NCBI RefSeq assembly: GCF_033568475.1
Contig: NC_133122.1
Span: 180,253,449-180,317,448 of the forward strand
Reading direction: 5' to 3'
Length of the DNA stretch: 64,000 nt
Source: Henckelia pumila
Taxonomy: Eukaryota > Streptophyta > Magnoliopsida > Lamiales > Gesneriaceae
Positions within the stretch are counted from its first letter, which is position 1. Every line of letters starts with the position of its first letter. The position numbers and the translations under genes are program-made. Positions 1-11,290 of this stretch are shown here, piece after piece. The notes below the pieces were generated by a model. It did no database searches. It saw nothing but the letters and a program-made list of their open reading frames with translations, and was not told where the DNA came from.

Positions 1-577
1 GGCGAAAATTATATTATGTGACAAACAAGATATTAAATCTAGAATTTATTTTGCCTATAGTCCCGCGATAGAAGAATCCCCAAATTTCACAGAAAATTGA
101 CCAATTCATACCGGAATTCTCCCATGTGTTTCTTGTTCTACTTATTGCATTAGCTCGAATATTTACTCGATATATATATATACATACAAATACATACATA
201 CATATATAAAATTAATAATCAGTTTATTAAGATTTAAAAAAATTATAAAAACATTAAATTATTGAATACATTGTGAAGGCTATTTAAGTCATTAAACTAG
301 TGGCTAACAGCTCATTTACCGAGGGGCATGTATGTATGTACGCCTAGTTCAATCATTTCGTTCAGAAAAGCTCATATGGTAAGCTAAAGACAACTTGTAA
401 TAGATGTCAATCCGCAACTGTCTAGATAATTACGTTCAGAAAAGCTCAAAAATTTATAAAATTGAATACCCCAAGATCATAAGCATCATAAGCAATCCAA
501 GTCTGTTTTCTGAGCCCGAATTCACTCACACTGTACCCCAAGATGGGGTTTCCCAGCAAAAAAAAAAATCCCCAAGA
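1..577. other. Non-coding left flank
   Basis: No reading frame with recognisable similarity is present. The stretch is AT-rich, has a short TA/CATA run near 170-205 and two copies of GTTCAGAAAAGCTCA near 361 and 434. It lies downstream of the minus-strand gene that ends at 578 and probably holds its 3' UTR and terminator, although I cannot point to a definite polyadenylation signal. Confidence 0.4.
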
Positions 578-1109
578 TCATACATAAGCAGGTGAGAGCA
601 GAGTAATGTCGGCGAGACATGCCACAGCCAAGTACAGGAAAGCCACCACTTGTTTGAAGGAGTTTATTTTGAAGAAATTCTGAAAAAGAACAATGCCCAG
701 CAACCCAACTGCAAATTCTATCGATTTCTTTATCTTATAATCACTGTAACTGTTAGCAGCATCACCAAAATTAGAGATTACTCTCATTTCACGTTAGCAC
801 GTTAGCCATACCAGTAAGGAAAATTAGCAAGACCAAGCTCGCTACAAGGAAATCATCAATCCTCAAGATAGATCTACAGATTTAATTAATTTAATCCCAC
901 TACACAAATTTGTTCTTGAAAATCAATTATAAGAAAACATATTTCACAGAAATCTAGAGCTGTAAGGACATCGATTACCTCTCCTCTCTTGCCATTTCTA
1001 CAAGTGCCTTAAACTTGGAAGAGTTCTCCACATAAAGCTTCTTCTCCAGCTTCATCTTCCTCTGGAGTGCCTCTTTGAGAGGACTGTTGGTAATCTCGTT
1101 CACAGTCAT
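578..1109 (-). CDS. Small two-exon gene, predicted coiled-coil plus membrane protein
   Basis: Two exons join in frame on the minus strand. Exon 1 (1109-979) starts with ATG and gives about 43 residues beginning MTVNEITN; it is rich in Lys, Glu and Leu and probably helical. It ends at a good donor (AG|GTAATC). Exon 2 (749-578, or 743-578 with an alternative acceptor six bases on) gives two hydrophobic stretches, around FAVGLLGIVLF and VVAFLYLAVACLADI, and ends at TGA. Either acceptor keeps the frame, giving 100 or 98 residues, and the intron is about 230 bases. I do not recognise the family. The clean frame across a canonical splice pair is the main argument for a real gene; transcription is not shown. 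It could be a small membrane-anchored protein or a fragment of a larger gene. Confidence 0.5.
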
Positions 1110-1775
1110 AAATGGAATCGCCGTGTACTACCTCAGTGGCCCGACGACTAAAATCAATTTCCCGGACGAGAACATCTGTTGCAGGCTTAAAAACCTCTCT
1201 GCGAAAATCGATTTCCCAGAAGAAGGCGGCGAAGGGGGGAGCCAGATTCGACGCCGTTCCATACACACACTGGCCGCCGCCTCCGCCAACCCCCTCCTCA
1301 ACAGATTGATCTAAACAAAAGGCTGGAGTCGGAAGACGAGTTGGGACTAGGTTTTGTACGGGATGTGATTTGGGGTTTTTCCATCGATACATCTTTTTTT
1401 AAAAACACAGACAGGATTACTGTTGTATCAGAGAAAACCATAAATTGATCTTTTTCTTAGGGTTCGAAGAAGAGGAGATCCATATAAATCGATTGATTCC
1501 TAAACTATCGCTCGAAATCTCCATTGTATCGCGTCGTAAACGTTCTTGAAAGGTAATCCATCTGTGAAGAATCTATTCAACTAATATGTGAAGAATCTGT
1601 GAGCAAGAGCAGCAAAAATCGACGATGGAAAAGCATATTTGGAATCGAAAGAGAGAAAAAGCAGAGGGGGAGAAATCGTGAAGGATTTGGGGATTTTGGG
1701 TTTATTTTTACAAACGTTAAAGGTAAGGTGTAATATTATTTATTTAAAGTTTTAATTTAAAAATAATAATTCATC
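1110..1775. other. 5' flank of the small minus-strand gene
   Basis: Presumed promoter and 5' UTR of the 578-1109 gene. Overlapping open frames occur on both strands at 1009-1392, but they are low-complexity (Pro/Gly-rich) and conflict with each other, so I do not call them. The DNA becomes strongly AT-rich after about 1730, where CACTA-type subterminal sequence begins. Confidence 0.35.
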
Positions 1776-2028
1776 TACAACGCCTTTTAAAAAATGTCGT
1801 TATACATAATAAAAAAATGCTCATAGACAACGCTTTTAAAAAGCGTTGTCTTTGACCTAAAAAAACGCTTATAGACAACGCTTTTTAAAAAAAACGTTGT
1901 CTTTGATGAATATAAAATATATAAAGACAACGCTTTTCACTAAAAGCGTTGTAGTTTAAAAAAAGACAACGCTTTTTACAAAAAGCGTTGTCTTTTAAGT
2001 GTTGTGTTTGAGCATTTTTGTTGTAGTG
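1776..2028. mobile_element. CACTA (En/Spm-like) transposon end with subterminal hairpin repeats
   Basis: The stretch is made of repeated inverted units built on ACAACGCTTTT / AAAAGCGTTGT (at least four between 1828 and 1996). It ends at 2028 in TTTTTGTTGTAGTG, whose reverse complement begins CACTACAACAAAAAT, matching the CACTA terminal repeat type (CACTACAAnAAAA). Dense subterminal repeats are typical of CACTA ends because the transposase binds them. I found no matching left terminus, so this is an end fragment or a very short deletion derivative. The Harbinger coding sequence starts directly at the 2028/2029 junction, suggesting that the CACTA end truncates it. Confidence 0.6.
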
Positions 2029-3311
2029 CAATCCAACATAGAAAATATTCCCGAAGCCACAACAAATCGTCATACAATACCGGATCCTGGTGAAGCATTA
2101 TTTCTGATGTTAATGCAACAACATCATATATTAGCTGAAACGGTGGAAAGTTCTCATGGGAGTAGACAAAGAAGAAGGTCAATTAATAGAGAGCGTGTCG
2201 TTGGACATACTCAACTCCTCAATGATTATTTTGTTGCTGAGCCAGTGTATACCGATGACATGTTCCGACGACGATTTCGTATGAGAAAAGAGTTATTTTT
2301 GCGCATAGTCAATGATTTGGAAAATCACCCCGATGGATATTTCAAATGGAGGGAAGATGCAGCGATAAGAAAAGGATTATCGCCACTCCAAAAGTGCACA
2401 GCTGCTATCCGTCAACTAGCTTACGGAGGCCCAACCGACCAATTGGACGAGTACTTACGGATGGGTGAAACAACTGCCCTTGAATGCTTGTCCAATTTCT
2501 GCCAATGTGTGATGCAAATCTATGGAGGTACGTATTTGAGAAAACCCAATGCAACTGACATCGCTCGTTTCCTTCAAATGCATGAGCAAAGACACGGATT
2601 TCCTGGAATGTTAGGAAGCCTTGATTGCATGCATTGGGCATGGAAAATTGTCCGGTTGCATGGAGAGCCCAATACACACGAGGCGACCATGGCTACCCAA
2701 CAATTATTCTTGAGGCAGTCGCATCTTCCGACTTATGGATATGTCATGCTTTTTTTGGAGTCGCTGGGTCTCGTAATGACATCAATATTCTTAACGAGTC
2801 ACCTCTTTTTAATGACGTTTTGAAAGTAAATGCACCAGAGGTTAATTTTATTGTGAATGATACACAATATACAAAAGGATACTACTTAGCAGATGGAATA
2901 TACCTGGAATGGTCCACTTTCGTGAATAGTTTTTCTTGTCCCCAAGATCCGAAAAGAATTAAATTTAATCAAAGACAAGAGGCTACAAGAAAGGATGTCG
3001 AGCGAGCATTTGGGGTGCTCCAAGCTCGTTGGGCAATTATAAGAGGTGCAGGACGATCTTGGTTCATGGGTAAATGCAAAGAAATCATGTATACATGCAT
3101 TATCTTGCACAACATGATTGTTGAAGACGAGGGTCATGCAATCTCGATTTGGGATCATGAGGAACGAGATACATTTATAGCGAATCAAGGTTCAACCACA
3201 GAATTTAGTGAATACCTTCGAAGAAATTCGGAGTTACGTGATAGTCAGGTGCATCATCAACTTCGTCACGACTTGGTTGAACACATTTGGGAAACGTGTC
3301 GTGATGATTAG
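2029..3311 (+). pseudogene. PIF/Harbinger transposase (ALP1/HARBI1-like), one frameshift
   Basis: Similar throughout to plant ALP1-like/HARBI1 nucleases. The N-terminal half has a helix-rich region with FRRRFRMRKELFLRIV and LSPLQKCTAAIRQLAYG, then RGFPG-type spacing and GSLDCMHWAWK around 2617-2645, which supplies the first catalytic Asp. The frame then shifts by one base near 2641-2650, in an A-run, and continues with NCPVAW, the second Asp in GSRNDINIL, and the Glu in RKDVERAFGVLQARW. It ends normally at TAG 3311. All three DDE residues are present but in two frames, so the gene is probably non-functional unless the shift is a sequencing error. The original start is lost at the CACTA junction; the first later in-frame Met is at 2107. 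Harbinger elements also need a separate Myb-like protein, which I do not see here. Confidence 0.8.
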
Positions 3312-4735
3312 TAAAGAAGTAATTTAATTTATAATTTTTCTAGCATTCGTATCGTTGTATTACCATTTGTTGTTGAATAAAAATTTTAATATTAATTTAA
3401 TTATAAAAGATAATTTTCAAACATTTCGTGCTATATATATGGTATAATTCAATTTAAAAATTTTTATATATTTTATTAAAATAATTTTGGTAATTATTAT
3501 ATTTAATTGAAAAATAAATTGATAGTAATAAAATAATGTTGGTAATTTTTTATTTAATTGAAAAATAAATTGATAGTAATAAAATAGCAGTGGGATCCAC
3601 AAATGTTTGGTTTGTAGGATATTTGATTGTGGAATGTAGGATATTTGAAAAGTGGGATATTAGATAAATGATGTGGCATGATGGGCCCACAAATGTTTCG
3701 AAGAAATATACCCATTATTGTGGGTGCCCTAAGATAAGATGTCGACTCACAGCGATCTTCTAGACATAAACTAATAACACGCATTTCGTAGGACATATTA
3801 TTTAATTTTTTATTAATTTTCAAAATTATATAACAAATAAAGAAATCTATAAACTGCTCGGCTACTATATAATTATGTTATTAGTACTAGTATTAGTACT
3901 ACTATATAATTATATTATTAGTACTAGTATTACACACTGTGCGATGCACAGAACTTTGTTTTTATGTTATTAGTACTAAAAATTAGTAAGTATGCGTTTT
4001 TGAATAAATAATTAAAATACAATTAAATTAAGTTTGAGTTTGAATATGAAATGATTGAAAATCCATTGATTTAAATGTATTTCTATTTTCTAAATAACAA
4101 CACACACAAAAAAAATTAAATTCATATTTATATTTATTTACACTATAATTGAGTTAATTACAATAGGTTTCAAATCCTAAGAATATTGAAATCATTTGAA
4201 ATTTATTGTGATAAGTAAAAATAAGTAGGAGATTGATTTGAGTTTACATTGCTGAAGTCCATAAATTTCAAATGACCAAATCCAAAAGCAACCTAAACTG
4301 GTTATGGGATCCGTTTGGATGCGTTTCAAAAAATGTTTTAATGTTTTATAAGTAGAAAAAATTTAAAATTTGTGTTTGGATAAAAAATTTTAAAACCATC
4401 TTGAAAAATATTTTTTAAAAGCGTTATTGGATAACACTTTTTTAAAAACATTTGAAATGTATTTTTGGTTGTTTTAAAAAAACGTGCGGGCCAATAAAAC
4501 GGAGCTTGTGTATTTAAAAACAAAAGATGAAATAATTTATAAATGATGAAAACTTCATAATACAACAATTGTCATTGAATTTTTTTTTAATTTGTTTTAC
4601 CAAATATCAAAATTTTAAGATTCCTATGATAAAAAAATTTTAGACTTTTGTGATTCGTAACTCTGGATATCACTGACCATGACAAAATACATGACTCTTC
4701 AAAATAAGTCTTACATGAGACAATGATTCACTCTG
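3312..4735. other. AT-rich intergenic DNA with small tandem duplication
   Basis: No gene is visible. The AT-rich stretch after the transposase may contain the 3' part of the Harbinger element, but I could not define a terminal repeat or TSD. A unit of about 38 bases (ACTATATAATTAT...TTAGTACTAGTATTA) is duplicated in tandem at 3863-3932. Two similar GGG(A/C)CCACAAATGTTT blocks lie at about 3592 and 3686. Confidence 0.4.
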
Positions 4736-5896
4736 TGTTAGGATCGGTTGCACTCATGTGAGAGAAACTGCACTGATAGTTTCCACTTGGTGAAGTGACA
4801 GTTGACCTCTTCTGATTTTTGAATGCAAAATCGGTTGAGGTTAACAACTGATTTCTTTTCTTCTCGTGTGTCGATATTAATTGGCCAACAATTATATTGT
4901 GCGAAATGATGCCAACTAACAGATTGAACTTGAAATGATGGACTGTGTGTGATTGTGGTAAATTGAAAGTAAGATTACTTAGTGTTTGTTTATGGATGTT
5001 CGGAGATTCAACAACTCCTACGTCACCCCTTCTTCCACCTCGGAAGGATTTACTCTAGAAGACTTTGACTATTACAATCAACTTGCAACAGCCCACTCCA
5101 AGACTAGGACTTACACACACTGCCTATCCCAGAACTCCTAGATACATTTCAAGGCCACAGTTCACGACTGCTCCTTGTTACAACGAGGTTTGTAGCACCT
5201 CAACTGATACACCACTTGTTGATAAACAACACAACACTTCAGCACTGATTGACCTTTACTATGCAGATGTGCTCTTTAGTGTTCTTTAGATTCTTCAGAT
5301 ATGATCTTAAATTTAAGCTACTCAACTGATGTGGGTAAACTGAAATACCTCTGATAGCTGTAAATGTGTATGCGAGTATCTTGATATGCCGTATGATTGA
5401 ATCAATAGATGAGTTGGTATTTATACATCCACAGACAACGACTCTATTTGAATTAAAATCATTAAGCGTTAGCTTGTATTTTCCGCGACATTCTCTGGCA
5501 CCATCGTACACCGATGTATTTATGCTTTCGGCGCTTTTGTCTAGTACAAAAAACTTTATCCACAAATGATTCGTTGAATCGATTTTACCGTTTATGATCT
5601 TTAATCAGTTTGGATGAGGGAGATTTGATTCAATTTATCTCCATAAACTAAATCAAGTTGATAAACTGAGTATCAGTTTATCTCTTGCTCGACTACTTTG
5701 CTGACTGAGTAGTAATTGGAATTTGTATAAGATGGAATCAGTTCATATTTTATTCGCCGATGATCAGTTAAGTTGATCTCTTTATTTTGCATTGAGAACT
5801 TTCGGTAAGTTAGTGTTTTGTGTGTTCGGTATTTGATCAGTTGATTTCTGAAGTTTCTAGATCTGAGTCAATTATCAAAACTCTGTAGTTCCAAAA
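4736..5896 (-). repeat. 3' LTR of element A
   Basis: About 1.16 kb, direct repeat of 8721-9880. On the minus strand it should begin TGTTGGAA, as the other copy does, but here the terminus reads TTTTGGAA. Positions 5897-5940 duplicate the polypurine tract and LTR start, ending in a canonical TTCCAACA. The LTR is rich in TCAGTT/AACTGA hexamers. Confidence 0.8.
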
Positions 5897-6674
5897 ATTT
5901 CCACCTTTTTGATACTTGACGAAATGTTATATTTCCAACAATTTCCCCCTTTTTGATATTGATATAGTCTTTCTATTAATGTTGAGGTTCTTCAACACTT
6001 TCCTCAGTTTTATTCTTTGAGATTCTTCAAGATTATGTATTTCTGCTTCAAATCTCTGAGACAGATTTCTTTTATAGTTCTTAATGATACCACTTCTTAT
6101 ATTGGTGCAATCTACTAGTATCTTCCTTCCATTTTGATGTCTTTCAAGATTCTTTAGGAGCAGATCTTCCGTAGCAAATCTCTGAAACTGATATGCTTTT
6201 ATTCTTCCATGATAATGCTACTGATTTTTCTTTTGTATTAGTACGTCATTTCCATTTTGATGTATCTTGATTATTTTCTCTGGTTCAGTTGATCTCATAT
6301 CAACTGACATTGCTAGCAGATAAAATGCCTACTGTAGCATGTTTTCATTTTCTTTTTTGGGAATAAATGATGTCTTTAATTCTCACATCAATACTGATTT
6401 GAGCAGTTTAGCTCGACTGAAATTCCCCCTATTCCCCCTGAATTCATGATATCTTTGAAACTGTTGATATTAATAAGATAAGTTGATTTTATTTTCTGAC
6501 ATAATCTTTGTGACGTTTGCATCATCAGTTGACTTCTGCAACACGTTTTCAATATATTTCATCAATGAAATGGCTGCGAGATAAGTATTGGAAATCGAGC
6601 TGTCTCTTCGTGTTCTCATCATTACCTGCAGCATTTATGAAAAACGTGAACGACTCTTTGGCTTCTTAATTTTG
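5897..6674. other. Element A interior: duplicated polypurine tract, no coding sequence
   Basis: Starts with two polypurine-tract copies read on the minus strand (5897-5915 and 5940-5960). The remainder is T-rich on the plus strand, scattered with CAGTTGA motifs, and has no frame resembling pol. It corresponds to the 3' non-coding part of the element. Confidence 0.5.
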
Positions 6675-6684
6675 TCTATAAAAG
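6675..6684 (+). promoter_or_regulatory. Possible TATA box (TCTATAAAAG) of antisense ORF
   Basis: TCTATAAAAG lies 48 bases upstream of the ATG at 6732, a plausible plant TATA-to-leader spacing. It is on the strand opposite to the retroelement's own genes. Only motif and position support it. Confidence 0.35.
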
Positions 6685-6731
6685 AAACATTTGTTCACTA
6701 AGTTCAATTATCATTCGACAGAAAGATAGAC

Positions 6732-7028
6732 ATGGAAGCACAACTGAAGTTCTATGAAGATGGTATTGATGCCAAGGTGAAGACTTTGGAGGCAAATATC
6801 AAAGCTCTGCAAGGGACTCCATTTCCCTTTCCTTGCCATGAGGATAGGAGATTGATGAAGTACAATCGAAGACTTGGTAAAACCAAGTACGAGAATGTTC
6901 TCAGCGATGAAGACATTTCTCTGTTGAAGTTTCTAAAGGAGCTTCAAGTAATAAGTAGAATCACTGCCACCCCTGCCTATCATGAGGTTGCAACCGATGA
7001 GTGTATACCTCAAAGAGCCATTGAGTGA
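6732..7028 (+). CDS. Hypothetical 98-residue ORF, antisense inside element A
   Basis: A complete ORF from ATG (context AGACATGGA) to TGA encodes a charged, probably helical protein starting MEAQLKFYEDGI, with no cysteine-rich, transmembrane or signal sequence. It is not a shadow of the element's gag, which lies further right on the other strand. A TATA-like motif is 48 bases upstream, and AT-rich sequence with AATAAG lies about 40-50 bases downstream. I do not recognise the family. Antisense additional ORFs have been described in some plant LTR-retrotransposon lineages; this could be one, a captured host exon, or chance. Coding status is unproven. Confidence 0.35.
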   Translation: MEAQLKFYEDGIDAKVKTLEANIKALQGTPFPFPCHEDRRLMKYNRRLGKTKYENVLSDEDISLLKFLKELQVISRITATPAYHEVATDECIPQRAIE

Positions 7029-7494
7029 TGGCTATCAAATGAGAAATCTGTATCACTCTTAAATATATATGAATAAGATTTTATATTGTGTCTGATGTTT
7101 TGTTTCTTGTTTTTATTTCTTTACTGCATTTATATTTTGCAATCATTGCTAACACCCCAAAGATAAACAATGAACCAAACAATAAGTATAAATAGCGACT
7201 AAAAAAGTTTAAGATGAGAAAAGCTTAGTCTGATGATTGGGTCAGTTGATGTTCATCAGTTGATTCTCTTTCAGTGTGATTTTCAACGACTGTCATTCTA
7301 CATTACTTCAGTTTCCCTTTTAAGCTAATGGTTTCAGTTGGTCAACTTTTGGTCTGACCAAACTGACTTCTTCTTAGTTTAATATCGTTTGAGATAAACT
7401 ATTAGTTTAGTTATCTGTGCTAAACTAATCTCATGACTTCTTTAGCTCTTTTTCTCCTGCTAACACAAAATCAAACTCGACCATGGTACCCAAT

Positions 7495-8676
7495 TTACGT
7501 GGGTCCTCGATTAATTAGCTCTTTAGAAATCCATGCCTGAATCACTCTAACTGATCGATTTTTGGATGAATCCCACAAGGTTCGCGATTTGTGCTTTGTG
7601 TGCTTGTGAGATAAACTGTATGCATTTGACTGTGAGTGGTGTGCACGATGCATGTTGTGAGATGGGTAGTGTGTTCGTGAGTATGCTAGTGAGGTAGTGT
7701 GTACATTCAAATTTTCTTCATTGTGATTTACTCTGTTGCCTTTTAGATCATACTTTCCGTAAGGTCTACGATTGTAGCGCTCCATCACTGAGGTGTGTTT
7801 AGCTTGACTGATCTTGCAGTCTTGCTTCACACAAGAACTCGCCGACACATCCAATTCCAAACTTTCGGACATTGTTCCAAGTATCAACAGATTCATCATT
7901 CTCATGGGTAGGATTACTTTGTTCACATCCCAAACTAGACTTGACAAAATGAATATATTTTCCTTTGCACATATTCGATTTAGGTTGAGTAATATTCTCA
8001 GTTTGTTTGCAATCCTTATCACTAAACTCAATAGCAGTTTTGTCTCCTATTGGTTTTTGTGACTCATGCAATTCTGTCAACAAAACTGAAGACTTATTTC
8101 AAGTTCGAATCAGCTCAGTCATCCTCATATTTTCTGATTTCAACTGATGATTCTCAACTTATATCTTATCATTCTCCATCTTAAGCTTGACAATCTCTGC
8201 CTCTAGACTGATCTTCTCAAGTGACATTTTCTAGTCGGGTTCAGTTGAGAAATATGGCAAGTCATTTTGCTTAGCTTTGACTTATTCGAATGCTAAGCAC
8301 AGTCTCTGATATTCATTTTTCATATCATGCAATGCTTCGGCTAACTCCTCTCGTGTAAATTTATCTGAGTTGAAGTGAAATACTTGTACACTCATTGAGA
8401 GTTGGTAAGAAGCTTGTCTTTCATTGGGTGTTTGATCTTCATGAACCATAAAGACGTTTTCCTCATCATTCTTTGTGAGTTCATTCGAACAATAAGGTTC
8501 CTCAATAAATTCGATTGGTGGACTCACGCTTTCTTCCTTTGTGACTTCCTCATCTTCTAGCTTGATCACCTGCTGCCAAATATTCTTAGTTGTAGAACAA
8601 GTTTCCGCAGTTTTGGCAATGCAATTTTCAAAGGTTGTGAACCAGAGATTTTGGCCATGACTCTGAGTGTGTCCAT
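7495..8676 (-). pseudogene. Degenerate copia gag of element A
   Basis: Read on the minus strand just after the primer-binding site, fragments in shifting frames resemble the C-terminal half of SIRE-lineage copia gag: a segment like KNIWQQVIKL, then an acidic region (8569-8282) with EELAEALHDMKNEYQRL, then LTELHESQKPIGDK and KYIHFVKSS (8083-7799), then a basic linker with ERYNRRPYGKYDL. Frames break at about 8570, 8280 and 7800 with several stops. The central gag segment appears deleted, and no CCHC knuckle, protease or integrase follows. The first plausible Met is at 8676. It is non-functional. Confidence 0.6.
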
Positions 8677-8704
8677 CTTGATAAAGTCAGAGACGAGAAG
8701 AACC

Positions 8705-8718
8705 TCTCTCTGATACCA
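8705..8718 (-). other. Primer-binding site of element A
   Basis: On the minus strand TGGTATCAGAGAGA lies two bases after the LTR end TAACA. Its first 11 bases match the plant initiator-Met tRNA primer-binding consensus TGGTATCAGAGC, showing that the 8721-9880 repeat is the 5' LTR. Confidence 0.8.
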
Positions 8719-8720
8719 CT

Positions 8721-9880
8721 TGTTACGAACGGTTGCAATGATGTGAGATGAACTGCTCTGATAGTTTCCACTTAGTGAAGTGGCAGTTGAACTCTTCTGA
8801 TGTTCGAATGCAAAACCGGTTGAGGTTAATCAACTGATTTCTTTTCTTTTTGTGTGTCGATATTAATTGGCAAACAACTATATTGTGCGGAATGATGCCA
8901 ACTAACAAATTGAACTTGAAATGATGAATTGTGTGTGATTGTGGTAAACTGAAAGTAAGATTACTCAGTGTTTGTTTATGGATATTCGGAGATTTCAATA
9001 ACTCCTATGTCACCACTTCTTCCACCTCGGAAGGATTCACTCTAGAAGACTTTGACTATTACAATCAACTTGCAATAGTCTACTCCAAGACTAGGACTTA
9101 CACACACTGCCTATCCCAAAACTCCTAGATACACTTCAAGGACACAGTTCACGATTGCTCCTTGTTACAACGAGATTAGCAGCACCTCAACTGATACAAT
9201 ACTTGTTGATAAACAACTCAACACTTCAGCACTGATTGACCTTTACTATGCAGATGTGCTCTTTAGTGTTCTTCGGCTTCTTTAGATATGATCTTGAATT
9301 TAAGATCTCTGGTACTCAAATGATGTGGGTAAACTAAAAATATTCAGTTTACCTCCGATAGCTGTAAATGTGTATGCGAGTATCTTGATATGCCGGATGA
9401 TTGAATCAACAAATGAATGGGTATTTATACATCCACAGACAACGACTCAATTTAAATTCAAATCATAGCCCGTTAGCTTGTCTTTTTCGCGACATTCTCT
9501 GGCACCATCGTACACTGATGTATTTCTGCTTTCGGTGCTTTTTACTGGTACGAAAGACTTTATCCACAAAGGATTTCTTGAATCTATTTTACCATTTATG
9601 ATCTTTAATCAGTTTGGATGAGGGAGATAAACCGAATCAAGTTGATAAACTGAGTATCAGTTTATCTCTTGCTCGACTACTTTGCTGACTGAGTAGTAAT
9701 TGTACTTTGTATAAGATGGAATCAGTTCATCTTTTATTCACCGATGATCAGTTCAGTTGATCTCTTGATTTTTCCTTGAGAATTTTCGATCAGTTAGTGT
9801 CTTTTGTGTTCGGTATTTGATCAGTTGATTTCTGAAGTTTATAGATCTGAGTCAATTATCAAAACTCTGTAATTCCAACA
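8721..9880 (-). repeat. 5' LTR of element A
   Basis: A 1160-base LTR. On the minus strand it begins TGTTGGAATT and ends CGTAACA, followed by the primer-binding site. It aligns along its whole length with 4736-5896, with scattered substitutions and small indels, so the insertion is not very recent. Confidence 0.85.
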
Positions 9881-11191
9881 ATCTGTCATCAAAGAATAAC
9901 ATATTGTTGGAATAAATATTTGTACACAATTTTGATGAAAATACAAAATAATAATAATAATAATAATAAAATCAGTATATAAATTTTTAATGTACCAAAA
10001 ACCATCATGACATATTGAATTAAAAAAATGGAGAAAATATTTTTTTTTCAGATTCCTTTTAACATTTTATTTTTGAAAATGTATATAATCATGAGTGTGT
10101 AGATGTTATTTTATAAGTTTTTTGTCATATTTATTTTAATATTTATTTATTTTTATTTTGTATACATATTTAGAGAAAAAAATATTATATTTTGATAATA
10201 TTTTCTTCTAGATTATTTTTTCTGGACATTAAATTTTATATTTTTTAAAAAAAATGCACATATATTGTTTTGATTTGATTTTTTGCAAAAGAATATGTAA
10301 ATATTCTCCCAAATATTATAAATTTATGCATTTTGTTTATTTTCCTAGAGATTTGTTTAACTAATTAATATTTATAAATTTGACATACGCAATACTTGTA
10401 TTCTACTAAAAAAAGAAATTTTTTAAATGTTTAAATAAAATTTGTTAATTTTTAAATTTGAATAGAAAGATAGAAAAGTTAAATATAAAAATACTAATGT
10501 AATATAAATCGCATAACAATACTTTTTTCAGATGAGGTTACACTAAATTCCATATTTTTTATAAAATGTTCTTATATTAAATATAATAAAAAATTAATAT
10601 GAAAAATATATAAAATTAAATAAAAGAACCAATATAGTATGATTGAAAAACAATTACAATAAACAATTACAATATATCTAATGTATATGCATGTGATATG
10701 AAATATTTATAGGTTCGACATTCTAACAACAAATTAAATTTACAAAACATCAAAAATATCATAAAATTTCATTTTATCAAATTTATAATTTACTCATAAT
10801 AATGTAATCATTTCAAAACAACCACGATATTAAAACAAAAATTAAATTTTGTTTGATCACAGTTATTTTAAATAATATTGCTTTTTGTAAAAATGTTGTT
10901 GTGTATATGTATAATTTCATATTGGCGAAACAACCAGCTTATTAAAAAAAAATTAAATTTTGTTTGATCACGAAAAAAACTATTTTAATTTTTTTAAAAA
11001 TTCAATCGTATTTTTATCTATATTTTTAAACTTTTGGATAAAATAGTCTATCTTTTTTGAATTTTCAATATTATCTTTATCTATAAGTTCAAATTCAATC
11101 ATATTTTTATTTTAATTATGCAATATCTAAATATTTTTTAAAGAAACATCGGGAAAATGATAGTTTCTTTTTTTTTTAGTATATTTTTTTG

Positions 11192-11232
<41 letters not shown>

Positions 11233-11290
11233 TTTAATAGATATAGTAAAAATAAATAAATTATGTATTTTTGAATTATTATTTTTAAAA
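9881..11290. other. AT-rich intergenic DNA
   Basis: No gene or defined transposon is seen. The sequence is strongly AT-rich, with an (AAT)n run at about 9947-9968 and a (TA)n run at 11193-11230. A TTAAATTTTGTTTGATCAC block is repeated at about 10842 and 10953. Confidence 0.5.
11193..11230. repeat. (TA)n microsatellite
   Basis: About 19 uninterrupted TA dinucleotides. Confidence 0.9.

Larger units (their letters stand above)
4736..9880 (-). mobile_element. LTR retrotransposon A, copia type (SIRE-like gag), decayed
   Basis: Two direct repeats of about 1.16 kb (4736-5896 and 8721-9880) bound a 2.8 kb interior. On the minus strand the 8721 end is followed by TGGTATCAGAGAG (8718-8706), a primer-binding site for initiator-Met tRNA. 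The other LTR is preceded by a polypurine tract (AAAAAGGTGGAAAT, with a second copy AAAAAGGGGGAAAT just upstream). This fixes the orientation as minus. The flanks are CTCTG (4731-4735) and ATCTG (9881-9885), a TSD with one mismatch. The interior keeps parts of a gag gene but no protease, integrase or reverse transcriptase, so the element is non-autonomous. Confidence 0.85.

Noticed and set aside
898..912. CACTACACAAATTT as a possible left CACTA terminus
   Set aside because: It lies in the intron of the small gene, lacks subterminal repeats, and does not match CACTACAACAAAAAT after the first six bases.
1009..1392. 127-residue minus-strand ORF overlapping exon 1 of the small gene
   Set aside because: Low-complexity, with no domain, and in a different frame from the spliced product that has good splice sites.
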